Source: Candidatus Cloacimonadota bacterium
GTDB lineage: Bacteria; Cloacimonadota; Cloacimonadia; Cloacimonadales; TCS61
NCBI GenBank assembly: GCA_018654125.1
Contig: JABIME010000291.1
Coordinates: 1-11,593 of the forward strand
Direction of reading: 5' to 3'
DNA length: 11,593 nucleotides
The notes below the pieces were generated by a model. The model was not told where the DNA came from, searched no databases, and worked only from the letters and a program-made list of their open reading frames with translations. Below are positions 1 through 8,300 of this stretch, in pieces. Made by a program: the position numbers and the translations under genes. Within the stretch, counting starts at the first letter, position 1. The number at the start of each line of letters is the position of its first letter.

Positions 1-794
1 GCAAGACGTTCAGCACGCATTAGGCGTTTTTCTAATAATTTATGCTCGGTTATATCATGAAGAGATGCAACAATTTTGTTTGATCCATCATTTGCATCAG
101 TAAGCAATTGAGAGATTACTGAATAGTAGATAACGTTGCCGTTATTGTTAATTGTTATCTCAAGATCTCTAATGGAATTATTATTTTTATTCATGTTCAA
201 TAGATCTGTTACTTGCTGTTTATCAGTAATAAGATCACCAATATTACTTCCTAATAAATCAGATCTTTTATGATCACTCATAGCTTCTATTGATGGGCTA
301 ATCTCAATTATTGTTCCATCAAGTTCCATTTCACAAAATACATCTTGGATATTTTCAAATATTCTTCGATATTTTGCTTCACTTCTTTTAAGGATTTGCT
401 GCATCGCATGCTTATAAATTGCAAGTTCAATAACCGCTTTTAATTCTCTTTCATCAAATGGCTTTATAATATATCCAAAAGGCTCTGCCATTTTGGATTT
501 GTTAATTGTTTTATCATCTGCAAAGGCTGTTATAAAAACAATTGGGATATCAAGAGCATAATGTATCTCTTCAGCTGCTACAAGCCCGGTCATTTCATCA
601 CCAAGCATTATGTCCATAAGCACTACATCAGGGTTCAATTGTATTGCCGTTGGAACAGCCACTTCACCTGAGCTAACAATATCAAGAACTTGGTATCCGC
701 AGTTCTCAGAAATTCTTGCAATATCTTGAGCAATGATCATTTCATCTTCAACGATGAGAACTCTTGTAGCATCTTTTTCAGATTTCAAACCCAT
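1..794 (-). CDS. Response regulator receiver-PAS protein, probable hybrid histidine kinase (C-terminus beyond window)
   Basis: Reading from an ATG at 794-792 gives 264 open codons that leave the window without a stop, so the gene is partial at its 3' end. The start is preceded by an AAGGA ribosome site about 8 nt upstream. Residues 8-125 are a CheY-like receiver: acidic pair E16/D17, phospho-acceptor D61 in the stretch VVLMDIMLG, T89 in FITAF and K111 in IIKPF. A linker with KRSEAKYRRIFENIQD leads into a PAS domain (about 140-250) ending in the typical ASLHDITEHKLLEKRLMRAE. That last segment usually leads straight into a HisKA dimerisation helix, so I infer a cytoplasmic sensor kinase with an N-terminal receiver; the kinase core is not visible. 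No membrane segment is seen. It is divergent from the MarR gene, and any link to the Hdr operon is conjecture. The alternative is a receiver-PAS protein with a different output domain. Confidence 0.85.
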   Translation of the reverse strand, partial: MGLKSEKDATRVLIVEDEMIIAQDIARISENCGYQVLDIVSSGEVAVPTAIQLNPDVVLMDIMLGDEMTGLVAAEEIHYALDIPIVFITAFADDKTINKSKMAEPFGYIIKPFDERELKAVIELAIYKHAMQQILKRSEAKYRRIFENIQDVFCEMELDGTIIEISPSIEAMSDHKRSDLLGSNIGDLITDKQQVTDLLNMNKNNNSIRDLEITINNNGNVIYYSVISQLLTDANDGSNKIVASLHDITEHKLLEKRLMRAERL

Positions 795-1038
795 AAGCTA
801 TCCTTAATTTTGTTAATTATTTTCTAATATAACTATAAATTAATTATATATGTCTTAAATATTTTATAATTTGTTTATGTAAATATTTTTTTTAAGATTT
901 ATAGTGATTTCCAATAAACATGGGTTAAATTTGTTAAACGTTTTATTTATTCTTTTTTAACTTAAAATTATATATTGACAATGTGGAACAATCAAAATTC
1001 TGTATGCTAAATTTTTAATAAAATATTAGGAAGTTAGT
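795..1038. promoter_or_regulatory. Divergent intergenic control region
   Basis: This very AT-rich spacer lies between the divergent sensor gene and the MarR gene and must hold both promoters. For the minus strand, a perfect TATAAT lies at 848-843, but the hexamer 17 bp upstream is a poor -35. For the plus strand, a perfect TTGACA lies at 975-980, but the best -10-like hexamer (TATGCT, 1003-1008) is 22 bp away, longer than ideal. The MarR ribosome site AGGAAG is at 1028-1033. No open frame or RNA gene is apparent. Confidence 0.5.
924..943. promoter_or_regulatory. Possible operator: GTTAAA direct repeat overlapping AAACGTTT palindrome
   Basis: GTTAAA occurs at 924-929 and again at 933-938, 9 bp apart, and the second copy runs into the perfect 8-bp palindrome AAACGTTT (936-943). 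The position, about 100 bp upstream of the MarR start, would suit autoregulation. In DNA this AT-rich such repeats arise by chance, so this is a weak call. Confidence 0.2.
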
Positions 1039-1503
1039 ATGAGAAGTTCACAAGAATTTATTGAATTGACCGCGAAGTTGCAAAAGTTGTTTATAGATAG
1101 AGATAACTCTTATACCTTATGTGTTGTTATTGGGGATATTGAATGTGCCTTATTACGTTTTCTGCATAAAGCCAACCGTCCCCTTAGAATGCGAGAAATT
1201 GCAAAAATGTATAAGATATCCAATGCTAAAGTTACACGCGTTCTTAATAAACTAGTTCAAATGGGATTTGTTGAAAGATATCACTCTGATGATGATCGTA
1301 GAAGCTGGTTTGCACGGATTACTGATGAAGGCTTAAAAATGGCGGAGAATACTAATTATAAACTAAATAAATTCCAGGAAGATGTATTAGAATTGATACC
1401 AGATGATGAAATAGATAAAACATACATCGCCCTTAAAACATTTGTAGATGCATATGAAAAAATAATAACTGATTCTACAAAGAAATCTTGTAAAATCAGT
1501 TAA
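1039..1503 (+). CDS. MarR-family winged-helix transcriptional regulator
   Basis: The 154-residue product has the usual MarR length. Its N-terminal helix (about 5-42) should form the dimer interface. The winged helix-turn-helix spans about 43-100: the recognition region ISNAKVTRVLNKLVQMGFVE (60-79), then the wing with SDDDRRSWFARITDEG, matching the family D-x-R-x-x-x-x-x-x-T-x-x-G pattern. The C-terminal helices (about 105-145) complete the dimerisation domain. The start at 1039 is supported by AGGAAG 5 nt upstream. C28, C36 and C151 could in principle be redox-sensing, but this is not shown by sequence. The gene converges on hdrB, with only 21 bp between the two TAA codons and no hairpin terminator between them, so transcripts could run into each other. 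Its target could be itself, the divergent sensor gene or the Hdr operon; the ligand is unknown. Confidence 0.88.
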   Translation: MRSSQEFIELTAKLQKLFIDRDNSYTLCVVIGDIECALLRFLHKANRPLRMREIAKMYKISNAKVTRVLNKLVQMGFVERYHSDDDRRSWFARITDEGLKMAENTNYKLNKFQEDVLELIPDDEIDKTYIALKTFVDAYEKIITDSTKKSCKIS

Positions 1504-1524
1504 TTTTTTAAGACTATATAAAAT

Positions 1525-2403
1525 TTAGAATAAAATATCAGGAGAAATATGGTTGAATTCCCAACCTAATTTTTCTTTATCTATTTCAAATGCAGCACCC
1601 ATTAATTGGCTAAAGTAAACTACTGGCATTGTTTCGAATTCCAGATCTTTTTCTAATATATCATCTTGTCTGCTATCTAAATTAAAAGCACAAAGTGGAC
1701 ATGAAGTAATTATTACATCAGCTCCATTCTTACGTGCATCTTCAATTATCCCTTTAGAAAGGTTAACCACTATATCTTTATTGTTTACAGTATGATAACT
1801 CCCACAACATCTGCTTCCGCTATCCCATTCAATTGCCTCTGCCCCTAAAGCACTAACCAATTCTTCTAATATTTTTGGGTCTTCAGCATCATCAATCCCA
1901 ACATCTTTCGGACGCAAAAGCATGCATCCGTAATAAGCTGCAACCTTTATATCATTCAGTGGTTTCTTAACTTTTTTGCTAACAGCTTCCCAGCCTAATT
2001 CCTTAATTATTGGAAGCAAATGTACAACTTCAACACTACCATCATATTTTGTCTCTTCACGATGCATGAAATCATTTACTTTTTGTAGATCATCAGGTGC
2101 ATTTTTCATGCGTTTATTAGAAAGACTTAGCGTATTGTAGCACATGGAACAGAGTGTAACCATGCGATTTTCATTATCTACAACTCCCGTTTCATTCATC
2201 TCTTGTACACGCAAAAAGTTCCTAACAGGAGCCAAATGTTTCATTAGATCATCACTAACCAGATAAGAAACTACTCCACAGCAATTCCATCGATCTAGCT
2301 CAACCATTTCTATGCCTAATTGTTTTGCAACTTCAATTGCTGAAGTCTCTAAATTTGTTGCAGTTGTTTTTAAAGTACATCCGGGAAAATATGGTATCTT
2401 CAT
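1525..2403 (-). CDS. hdrB: Heterodisulfide reductase subunit B-like protein (two CCG domains)
   Basis: HdrB is the catalytic disulfide-reducing subunit, holding two unusual non-cubane [4Fe-4S] clusters in CCG domains. At 292 residues this has the family length. Both CCG signatures are complete: C9, C41-C42 and C85-x-x-C88 in the N-terminal half; C160, C199-C200-G and C235-x-x-C238 in the C-terminal half. No transmembrane segment or signal peptide is visible, so it is cytosolic. It is the last gene of the operon. Its ATG is 12 nt after the hdrC stop and its ribosome site (AAGGAGA) overlaps that stop region, indicating tight co-translation. In methanogens the substrate is CoM-S-S-CoB; in bacteria lacking those coenzymes the partner may be a DsrC-like protein or another disulfide, and nothing here identifies it. 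The stop is TAA at 1527-1525. Confidence 0.93.
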   Translation of the reverse strand: MKIPYFPGCTLKTTATNLETSAIEVAKQLGIEMVELDRWNCCGVVSYLVSDDLMKHLAPVRNFLRVQEMNETGVVDNENRMVTLCSMCYNTLSLSNKRMKNAPDDLQKVNDFMHREETKYDGSVEVVHLLPIIKELGWEAVSKKVKKPLNDIKVAAYYGCMLLRPKDVGIDDAEDPKILEELVSALGAEAIEWDSGSRCCGSYHTVNNKDIVVNLSKGIIEDARKNGADVIITSCPLCAFNLDSRQDDILEKDLEFETMPVVYFSQLMGAAFEIDKEKLGWEFNHISPDILF

Positions 2404-2415
2404 TTCTCTGTCTCC

Positions 2416-2820
2416 TTATCCCGTAAATTTCCTGAAAGCTCCAACAATTGCAATTGAGGGAAGCTTCTTGGCTTCTTCATCCGAAATTTCTTCAATATCA
2501 ATAAAATCTATCGCTTCTCGCAATTTAACCTGGCGCAAAGCTTCAGAAACTTTCGAAACATCTAGATCTCTTGGACAACGCACCGTACAAGTAAAGCATG
2601 AAGCGCATATCCACATGGTTTTACTATCCATAATATTTTTTTGCCCAAGCATTACTTGTCTCATGACCTGAGAAGGATTAACATCCATTTCAGTTATAAA
2701 AGGACATCCACCAGAACATGTTCCACATTGGTCACAAAGTGTAATCGTTTCACCACTTAACTCCATGATCTTTTCTAAGAATTCTACACCTTTATCATCA
2801 AGTTTAATTATCTTAGCCAT
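2416..2820 (-). CDS. hdrC: Heterodisulfide reductase subunit C-like ferredoxin protein
   Basis: HdrC is a small helical protein with two [4Fe-4S] clusters that relays electrons from HdrA to HdrB. The 134-residue product carries two complete motifs: C29-x2-C32-x2-C35-x3-C39-P and C72-x2-C75-x2-C78-x3-C82-P. The second motif is followed by a helical segment starting DLDVSKVSEALRQVKLREA, typical of the family. There are no membrane helices, unlike HdrE-fused forms such as QmoC. The start codon overlaps the preceding hdrA stop by one base (TAATG), with AGAGGTG upstream, so translation is coupled. Order and spacing (hdrA-hdrC-hdrB) match a soluble HdrABC complex. The tail after about residue 105 is acidic and short and shows no other domain. 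Confidence 0.93.
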   Translation of the reverse strand: MAKIIKLDDKGVEFLEKIMELSGETITLCDQCGTCSGGCPFITEMDVNPSQVMRQVMLGQKNIMDSKTMWICASCFTCTVRCPRDLDVSKVSEALRQVKLREAIDFIDIEEISDEEAKKLPSIAIVGAFRKFTG

Positions 2821-5207
2821 TATTCACCTCTCACTGCTGTAAAAAGCTTTTCTCTTGTTTCTATAGGAATCGGAACTACAGTTCCCAAATATTCTGCAAT
2901 CGCATCTACTTCAGCAATAAATGGAGCTAATGCCCCAGCATTATATTGTTTAAAAATTAACCTATCTTTTTCTATTTTAAGTTCTTCCATTTTCATTTGA
3001 GCTTGCATAATGTTGTCTTTTGTTACTTCATTTGCCCAGCTAAAGCGTGAACTCTTCTCTGGACTGTCACCAATCATCACTGCATCTGCTCCCTTTGATA
3101 AAGCAAATTTTATCAGATTGGAAGTAATTCTGCTACCACTTGGAATTCTGAATATTCTGGAATCTGTTGAGTATTTCATTTTACGAACACCACAGGCATC
3201 TGCCAAACGATATACAGTATTGTCATCAGCAAAGATCAAGATTCTCTTATCTCCCTCTTTTTTATTACTTAAGGAAGCTTCTATCTGTGCATACATTTGA
3301 TCATTAGTATAGTAATTTAAGTCAATAGCTTCTATCGGACAACTGGCTATACAGCTTCCACATCCCAAACAAAGAGCTTCATTTACTTCTGCTTTACCAT
3401 CTGCATTCATTGAAATTGCCTGTTTCGGACATGAATCTAAACATTTTTTGCAACCATCACAAATATCCTGATGTACAAAAGCCAGTACTGGGTCGATAGA
3501 GAACTCTTTTTGTGCTAGTGTTGCCAATACTCTGCCAGCAGCTGCACTAGCCTGAGTTACAGTATCGGGAATATCTTTTGGACCCTGCGCTGCTCCAGCT
3601 AAAAATACACCTTCTACCAGTGTATCTACAGGACGATATTTTGGATGAGCTTCCTTAAAGAAACCATCATCACTTTTTGCAAGTTTCAGGTTATCAGCAA
3701 TTGTTTCAGAAGCTTCACTCAAGCCCATTCCATTTGCTAACACAACTAAATCAAATTCACTTTGAATAATATCACGAGATAGTGTATCTTCCACTGTAAC
3801 TACAACTTGTTTTGTATCAGGATTTTCGGTGAAGTGTGAAGGCTTACCCCTTACAAATTTTATCCCCATTTTTTGTGCACGTTTATAATACTCTTCATAA
3901 CCCTTTCCAAAAGCACGAAGATCTGTATAGAAGACATAAATATCTTTTTCTGGTTTTGCCTGTTTAAGCAATGAGGCTAGTTTTATAGAAAACATACAGC
4001 ACACACGAGAGCAGTATTCACGACCAATCTGTTCATCTCTCGATCCTACACACTGTACAAAAGCAACTCTCTTCCCAACTTCACGTGGTGGTTCTTTCTC
4101 AGAAATGTGATCTACAATACGTTCCATCTCAAGAGCATTTACAACATTCTCATATTTCCCATAACCAAAAACCGTTTTCTCTGTTGCATCATAAATATCG
4201 TAACCTGTTGCAACAACTACATTATCAACTGCAATATCTACAAATTCCGGCTGCTGAGTAAAATCTATAACCTTTTGCGGGCATACATCGGCACATTTTG
4301 TACACGATCCATCTATAAATTGTAAGCAGTTATCTTTATCAATTAAATATTTATACGGAATTGCATGAGGTGCAGGGATATAAATTGCTTGGCGTTGTAA
4401 AATGCCCTGCTCCCAATAATTTGGTTGCTCGATAGGACATTCTTGTACACATTGAGTACAGATAAGACATTGGTCCATATCTATTGTATCTAAAATATAA
4501 CGTGGATTTTTCTTAATTTTTGCCTCAAAATGTAATCTGTGTCCGGCAATATTTTCAATTTCTGAATTTGTATAAAGTGTAATGTTTGGATGGTCTTGAA
4601 CTGCTGCCATTTTTGGGGAAATAATACAAGCTGAGCAATCTTCTGTTGGGAAGGTTTTGGTAAGAATAGCCATCTTTCCACCGAGTGTTGGCTCTTTTTC
4701 TACAAGAGTAACTTTTTTGCCAGCATCACCCAGATCAAGCGATGTTTGAATACCGGCAATACCCCCACCAATAACCAAAACGTCATCACCCATCTGCATC
4801 TTCTTCTCTTCTAATGGGAAATCAAGCTCCACTTTTGCTATAGAAGCATCAATTACATCTTTCGCTTTTTCTGTTGCTATTTCAGGAACATTTTTGTGTG
4901 CCCATGAACAATGTTCACGAAAATTAGATATCTCTAAAACATATGGATTTAACCCGGCTTTCTGCAAAGCAGAACGAAAAGTTTTTTCATGGAAATGAGG
5001 TGAGCATGCAGCAACTACAATTTTTTCTAACCCCTTATTTTTAATATCTTCGATGATAAGTTTCTGACCAGCTCCGGAACACATATGAGAATTTTCCTGA
5101 ATTAGTATATCACCTTTTTTTTCTTTCACATGTTTCGCAATTTTCTGTAAATCTACGGTGTTTGAAATATTACCACCACATTGACAAAGATAAACCCCTG
5201 TTTTCAT
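2820..5207 (-). CDS. hdrA: HdrA-like FAD/iron-sulfur protein with cysteine-depleted C-terminal MvhD-like domain
   Basis: This 795-residue HdrA is the flavin electron-splitting type subunit of Hdr complexes. Domains in order: N-terminal HdrA domain (1-125) with C8-x-C10-G, C43, C68 and C100; FAD Rossmann motif GGGIAG at 147-152; conserved FPTEDCSAC with C191 and C194; an inserted two-cluster ferredoxin (C247, C250, C253, C257 and C294, C302, C305, C309); the second half of the flavin domain with FVQCVGSR (C386) and C399/C403-C404; C-terminal two-cluster ferredoxin (C583, C586, C589, C593 and C613, C616, C619, C623). Residues about 655-775 resemble MvhD (for example RIFRIPSGSR and FALSKGADAVMIGDSPE), but the [2Fe-2S] cysteines are replaced and only C672 remains. 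The start is supported by AAAGGAG upstream. It follows the fusion gene by 93 bp and overlaps hdrC by one base. Confidence 0.92.
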   Translation of the reverse strand: MKTGVYLCQCGGNISNTVDLQKIAKHVKEKKGDILIQENSHMCSGAGQKLIIEDIKNKGLEKIVVAACSPHFHEKTFRSALQKAGLNPYVLEISNFREHCSWAHKNVPEIATEKAKDVIDASIAKVELDFPLEEKKMQMGDDVLVIGGGIAGIQTSLDLGDAGKKVTLVEKEPTLGGKMAILTKTFPTEDCSACIISPKMAAVQDHPNITLYTNSEIENIAGHRLHFEAKIKKNPRYILDTIDMDQCLICTQCVQECPIEQPNYWEQGILQRQAIYIPAPHAIPYKYLIDKDNCLQFIDGSCTKCADVCPQKVIDFTQQPEFVDIAVDNVVVATGYDIYDATEKTVFGYGKYENVVNALEMERIVDHISEKEPPREVGKRVAFVQCVGSRDEQIGREYCSRVCCMFSIKLASLLKQAKPEKDIYVFYTDLRAFGKGYEEYYKRAQKMGIKFVRGKPSHFTENPDTKQVVVTVEDTLSRDIIQSEFDLVVLANGMGLSEASETIADNLKLAKSDDGFFKEAHPKYRPVDTLVEGVFLAGAAQGPKDIPDTVTQASAAAGRVLATLAQKEFSIDPVLAFVHQDICDGCKKCLDSCPKQAISMNADGKAEVNEALCLGCGSCIASCPIEAIDLNYYTNDQMYAQIEASLSNKKEGDKRILIFADDNTVYRLADACGVRKMKYSTDSRIFRIPSGSRITSNLIKFALSKGADAVMIGDSPEKSSRFSWANEVTKDNIMQAQMKMEELKIEKDRLIFKQYNAGALAPFIAEVDAIAEYLGTVVPIPIETREKLFTAVRGE

Positions 5208-5300
5208 TCGGAAATTCTCCTTTTTATTTAAGTGTTTTTAAAATTCTTTATTGAATGATGTGTATATTTATCAAAACATTAAATTCTATAAAAAAGAAAA

Positions 5301-8300
5301 TTACCAGATCTCTAATGCTTCATTCAACATTGCCAATTGCTGCTCTTCTTTGTAGCCAAGTTGCTGCATTGCTCCCGAAGGACAGATCGATGCGCAACTT
5401 CCACAACCTTTACATAAAGCAGAATTCACATATGCATATTCTTTACCATTTAACCAAATGAGCTCTGGAGCTCCATAAGGACAAACAGACACACACATTC
5501 CACAACCTGCACAAGTATCAACATCAACCCTGGCTATATTAGCTTCAGAAATATATTCCTCAGAACTAATTATCGCACAAGCCCGTTCTGCTGCCGCTTT
5601 GGCTTGTGAAATAGTATCTTCCATTCCTTTAGGAGAATGAGCTAATCCTGCTAGAAATATCCCCTCAGCTGAGAAATCAACTGGTCGAAGTTTCACATGT
5701 GCTTCCATAAAGAACCTATCTTCATTGAGCGGTACTTTTAACATTTGCGATATGATGTCAACATCTTCTTGAGGTATTATTGCGGGAGATAAAATAATCT
5801 TTTCTGGAGTCAACTTCATCTCTGTTCCCAACACATGATCTTTTACTTTAATGATCAATGCATTTTCACCGAAAACTACCTTTTTACTATCAATATCAAT
5901 CTCAGGTTTAGCGTCTTCCGAATATCGAATAAATACAATACCAAGCTGACGTGCTTCCTGATAATATTTTTCGTAGAATCCAAAAGTTCTTATGTCACGA
6001 TACAAAACAGATACATCCATTTTTGGGTTCAAACTTTTCAATCTCATAGCGTTTTTTACAGCCTGAGCACAACAGATGCGTGAGCAATATGGATGTTCTT
6101 CATCTCGTGAACCAACACATTGAATGAAAACAGCACTTTTTACCTTCTTATAATCTTTTTCATTCTCTTCCAAGTCATTTTCTAATTCTCTTTGTGTGAT
6201 CACATTTTTACACTGATCATAGAGATATTCTTTTGGTTTAGAAGCATTTGCTCCGGTAGTAATAATAATTATACCGTGTTTATATTCTTTTTCATCTCCC
6301 ATATAATCAAAAGTAGTTTTGTAATTTCCAATGTAACCATCAATATTCTTCACAGTTGCATTCAAATATACTTTTACAAGTGGGTGATCATCAATTTCAT
6401 CTTTTAATTCTTGTAGGAAAACAGGCACGCTTTGTCCATCTAGAGTATGATAAAGGCCGTTCAAATTTCCACCAAGTTTTTCAGCGCGTTCAATTAAAGC
6501 TACTTCAAAACCCTGATTAGCAATAGAAAGAGCTGCAGTCATTCCGCCTAAACCTCCTCCAATAACAATTCCTTTTTGTGTTACATCTAAAGCAATAGCA
6601 TGTAATGGCTGAAGTAATCTTGATTTTCCTAAAGCAATTTTTATAAGACGATTTGCCTTTTCAGAAGCTTTAGGATGGTCATCACGATGCACCCAGCTAC
6701 ATTGGTTACGAATATTCGCCATTTCAAACAAATATGGATTTAGCCCAGCTTCACGCATAGTCTCCTGGAAAAGTGCTTCATGAGTACTTGGTGAGCATGA
6801 TGCCACAACTACCCTATTTAATTTATATTCTTCGATGATCTCTTTCATCTGCTGTTGTGTGTCTTGCGAACAGGTGAATAGATTTTCACCAGCATAAACA
6901 ACATTCGGTAATTTTTTAGCAAATTCAACAGCTCCTGGAACATCTACTATACTACCAATATTTATACCGCAATGACAAACAAAAACACCAATGCGCGGTT
7001 TTTGTCCTGCTACCTTCTTCTCTTCGGGATATATTTTTTCTGTGATTTCCGTTCCCCGTACTTCAGAAAGTAGTTCAGCAGCTCCTGCAACTGCACCCGA
7101 TGCTTGTACAACAGTTTCCGGAATATCTTTTGGAGATACAGCTGGACCGCAAACAAAAACTCCCGGTCTTGTCGTATCGATTTGTGAGATTCCTAGATGA
7201 TCAATAAAATTGTATTCATTTAAACGAACCCCTAAACTATCAGATAGTTTTACAATATCCTTTGGTGGATGCAATCCAATAGAAAGAACGACAAGATCAA
7301 ACTCTTCGATTTGCAAATCACCATTTTCTTGAACATAATAAAGTTCCAAATTTCCTGTTTCAGAAACTTCTTTTATTTTACCAATTCTACCGCGCTTAAA
7401 TGTAACTCCGGCATCTTTAGCTTTATCATAATATTTATCAAAATCTTTGCCATGAGCTCTAATGTCCATGAAGAAAATCGTTGGTTCCACAGTAGAAACA
7501 TGCTCTTTGGCAATAATTGCTTCCTTCATAGCATACATACAGCAAACCGAAGAACAATACGGCATGTGAGAATCTTCTGTACGAGATCCAACACACTGGA
7601 TCCAAGCAACTTTTACAGGAGTTTCTCCGTCGGATGGTCGCTGCAGATGTCCTTCAAATGGTCCTGATGCAGCTAGAATTCTCTCAAATTGAATACTGGT
7701 TACAACATTTTTATATCGACCATAACCAAATTCATGCATAGGGGTTGGATCAAACTTTTCTGCACCGGTTGCTACAATCACAGAGCCAACATCTAATTCA
7801 ACTACCTCGCCTTGCATCTCATGCACAATTGCATCTGCTTCACAAACTATCTCACATTGTAAACAGCCCGAACAGATTCCGCATTCTAGGCAACGCTTAG
7901 CTTCTCTTTGAGCTTCTTCCTCACTGAAACCAAGTTCCATCTCATCAAAGTTTCCAACTCTCTCTTCAGGCGTTTGATTTCTCATTGCAACTCTATCTTC
8001 ATGAGGAACATAAGTTTGATATTCACGTGCGGGAAGTGGTTCAAACTCTTTTCTTCCAGCTGCCAAATCTTCACCTTGTATATATCTTTCAATAGAAATT
8101 GCTGCTTCTGCTGCCTGCCCTACTGCTTCCACAACAGAAGCTGGTCCTAACACAACATCACCACCACTAAATATGTCATTTATATTTGTTTGGAAAGTTG
8201 TACCATCTGCAACTATCGTGTTCCAATTTGTAGTTTCTACTCCACTTTTTTCCAATAAATTAAGATCCGAACTTTGGGAAACTGCCACTAGCATATTATC

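Noticed and set aside
975..1008. Standard sigma-70 promoter with TTGACA and TATGCT before the MarR gene
   Set aside because: The spacer is 22 bp, outside the usual 16-19 bp, so I noted the hexamers but do not claim the promoter.
2312..2671. Plus-strand open frame of 119 codons opposite hdrB/hdrC
   Set aside because: It lies antisense to two cysteine-motif genes with clear family signatures and resembles no protein. The other plus-strand frames inside the hdr operon and the short minus frame at 4490-4681 are the same kind of shadow.
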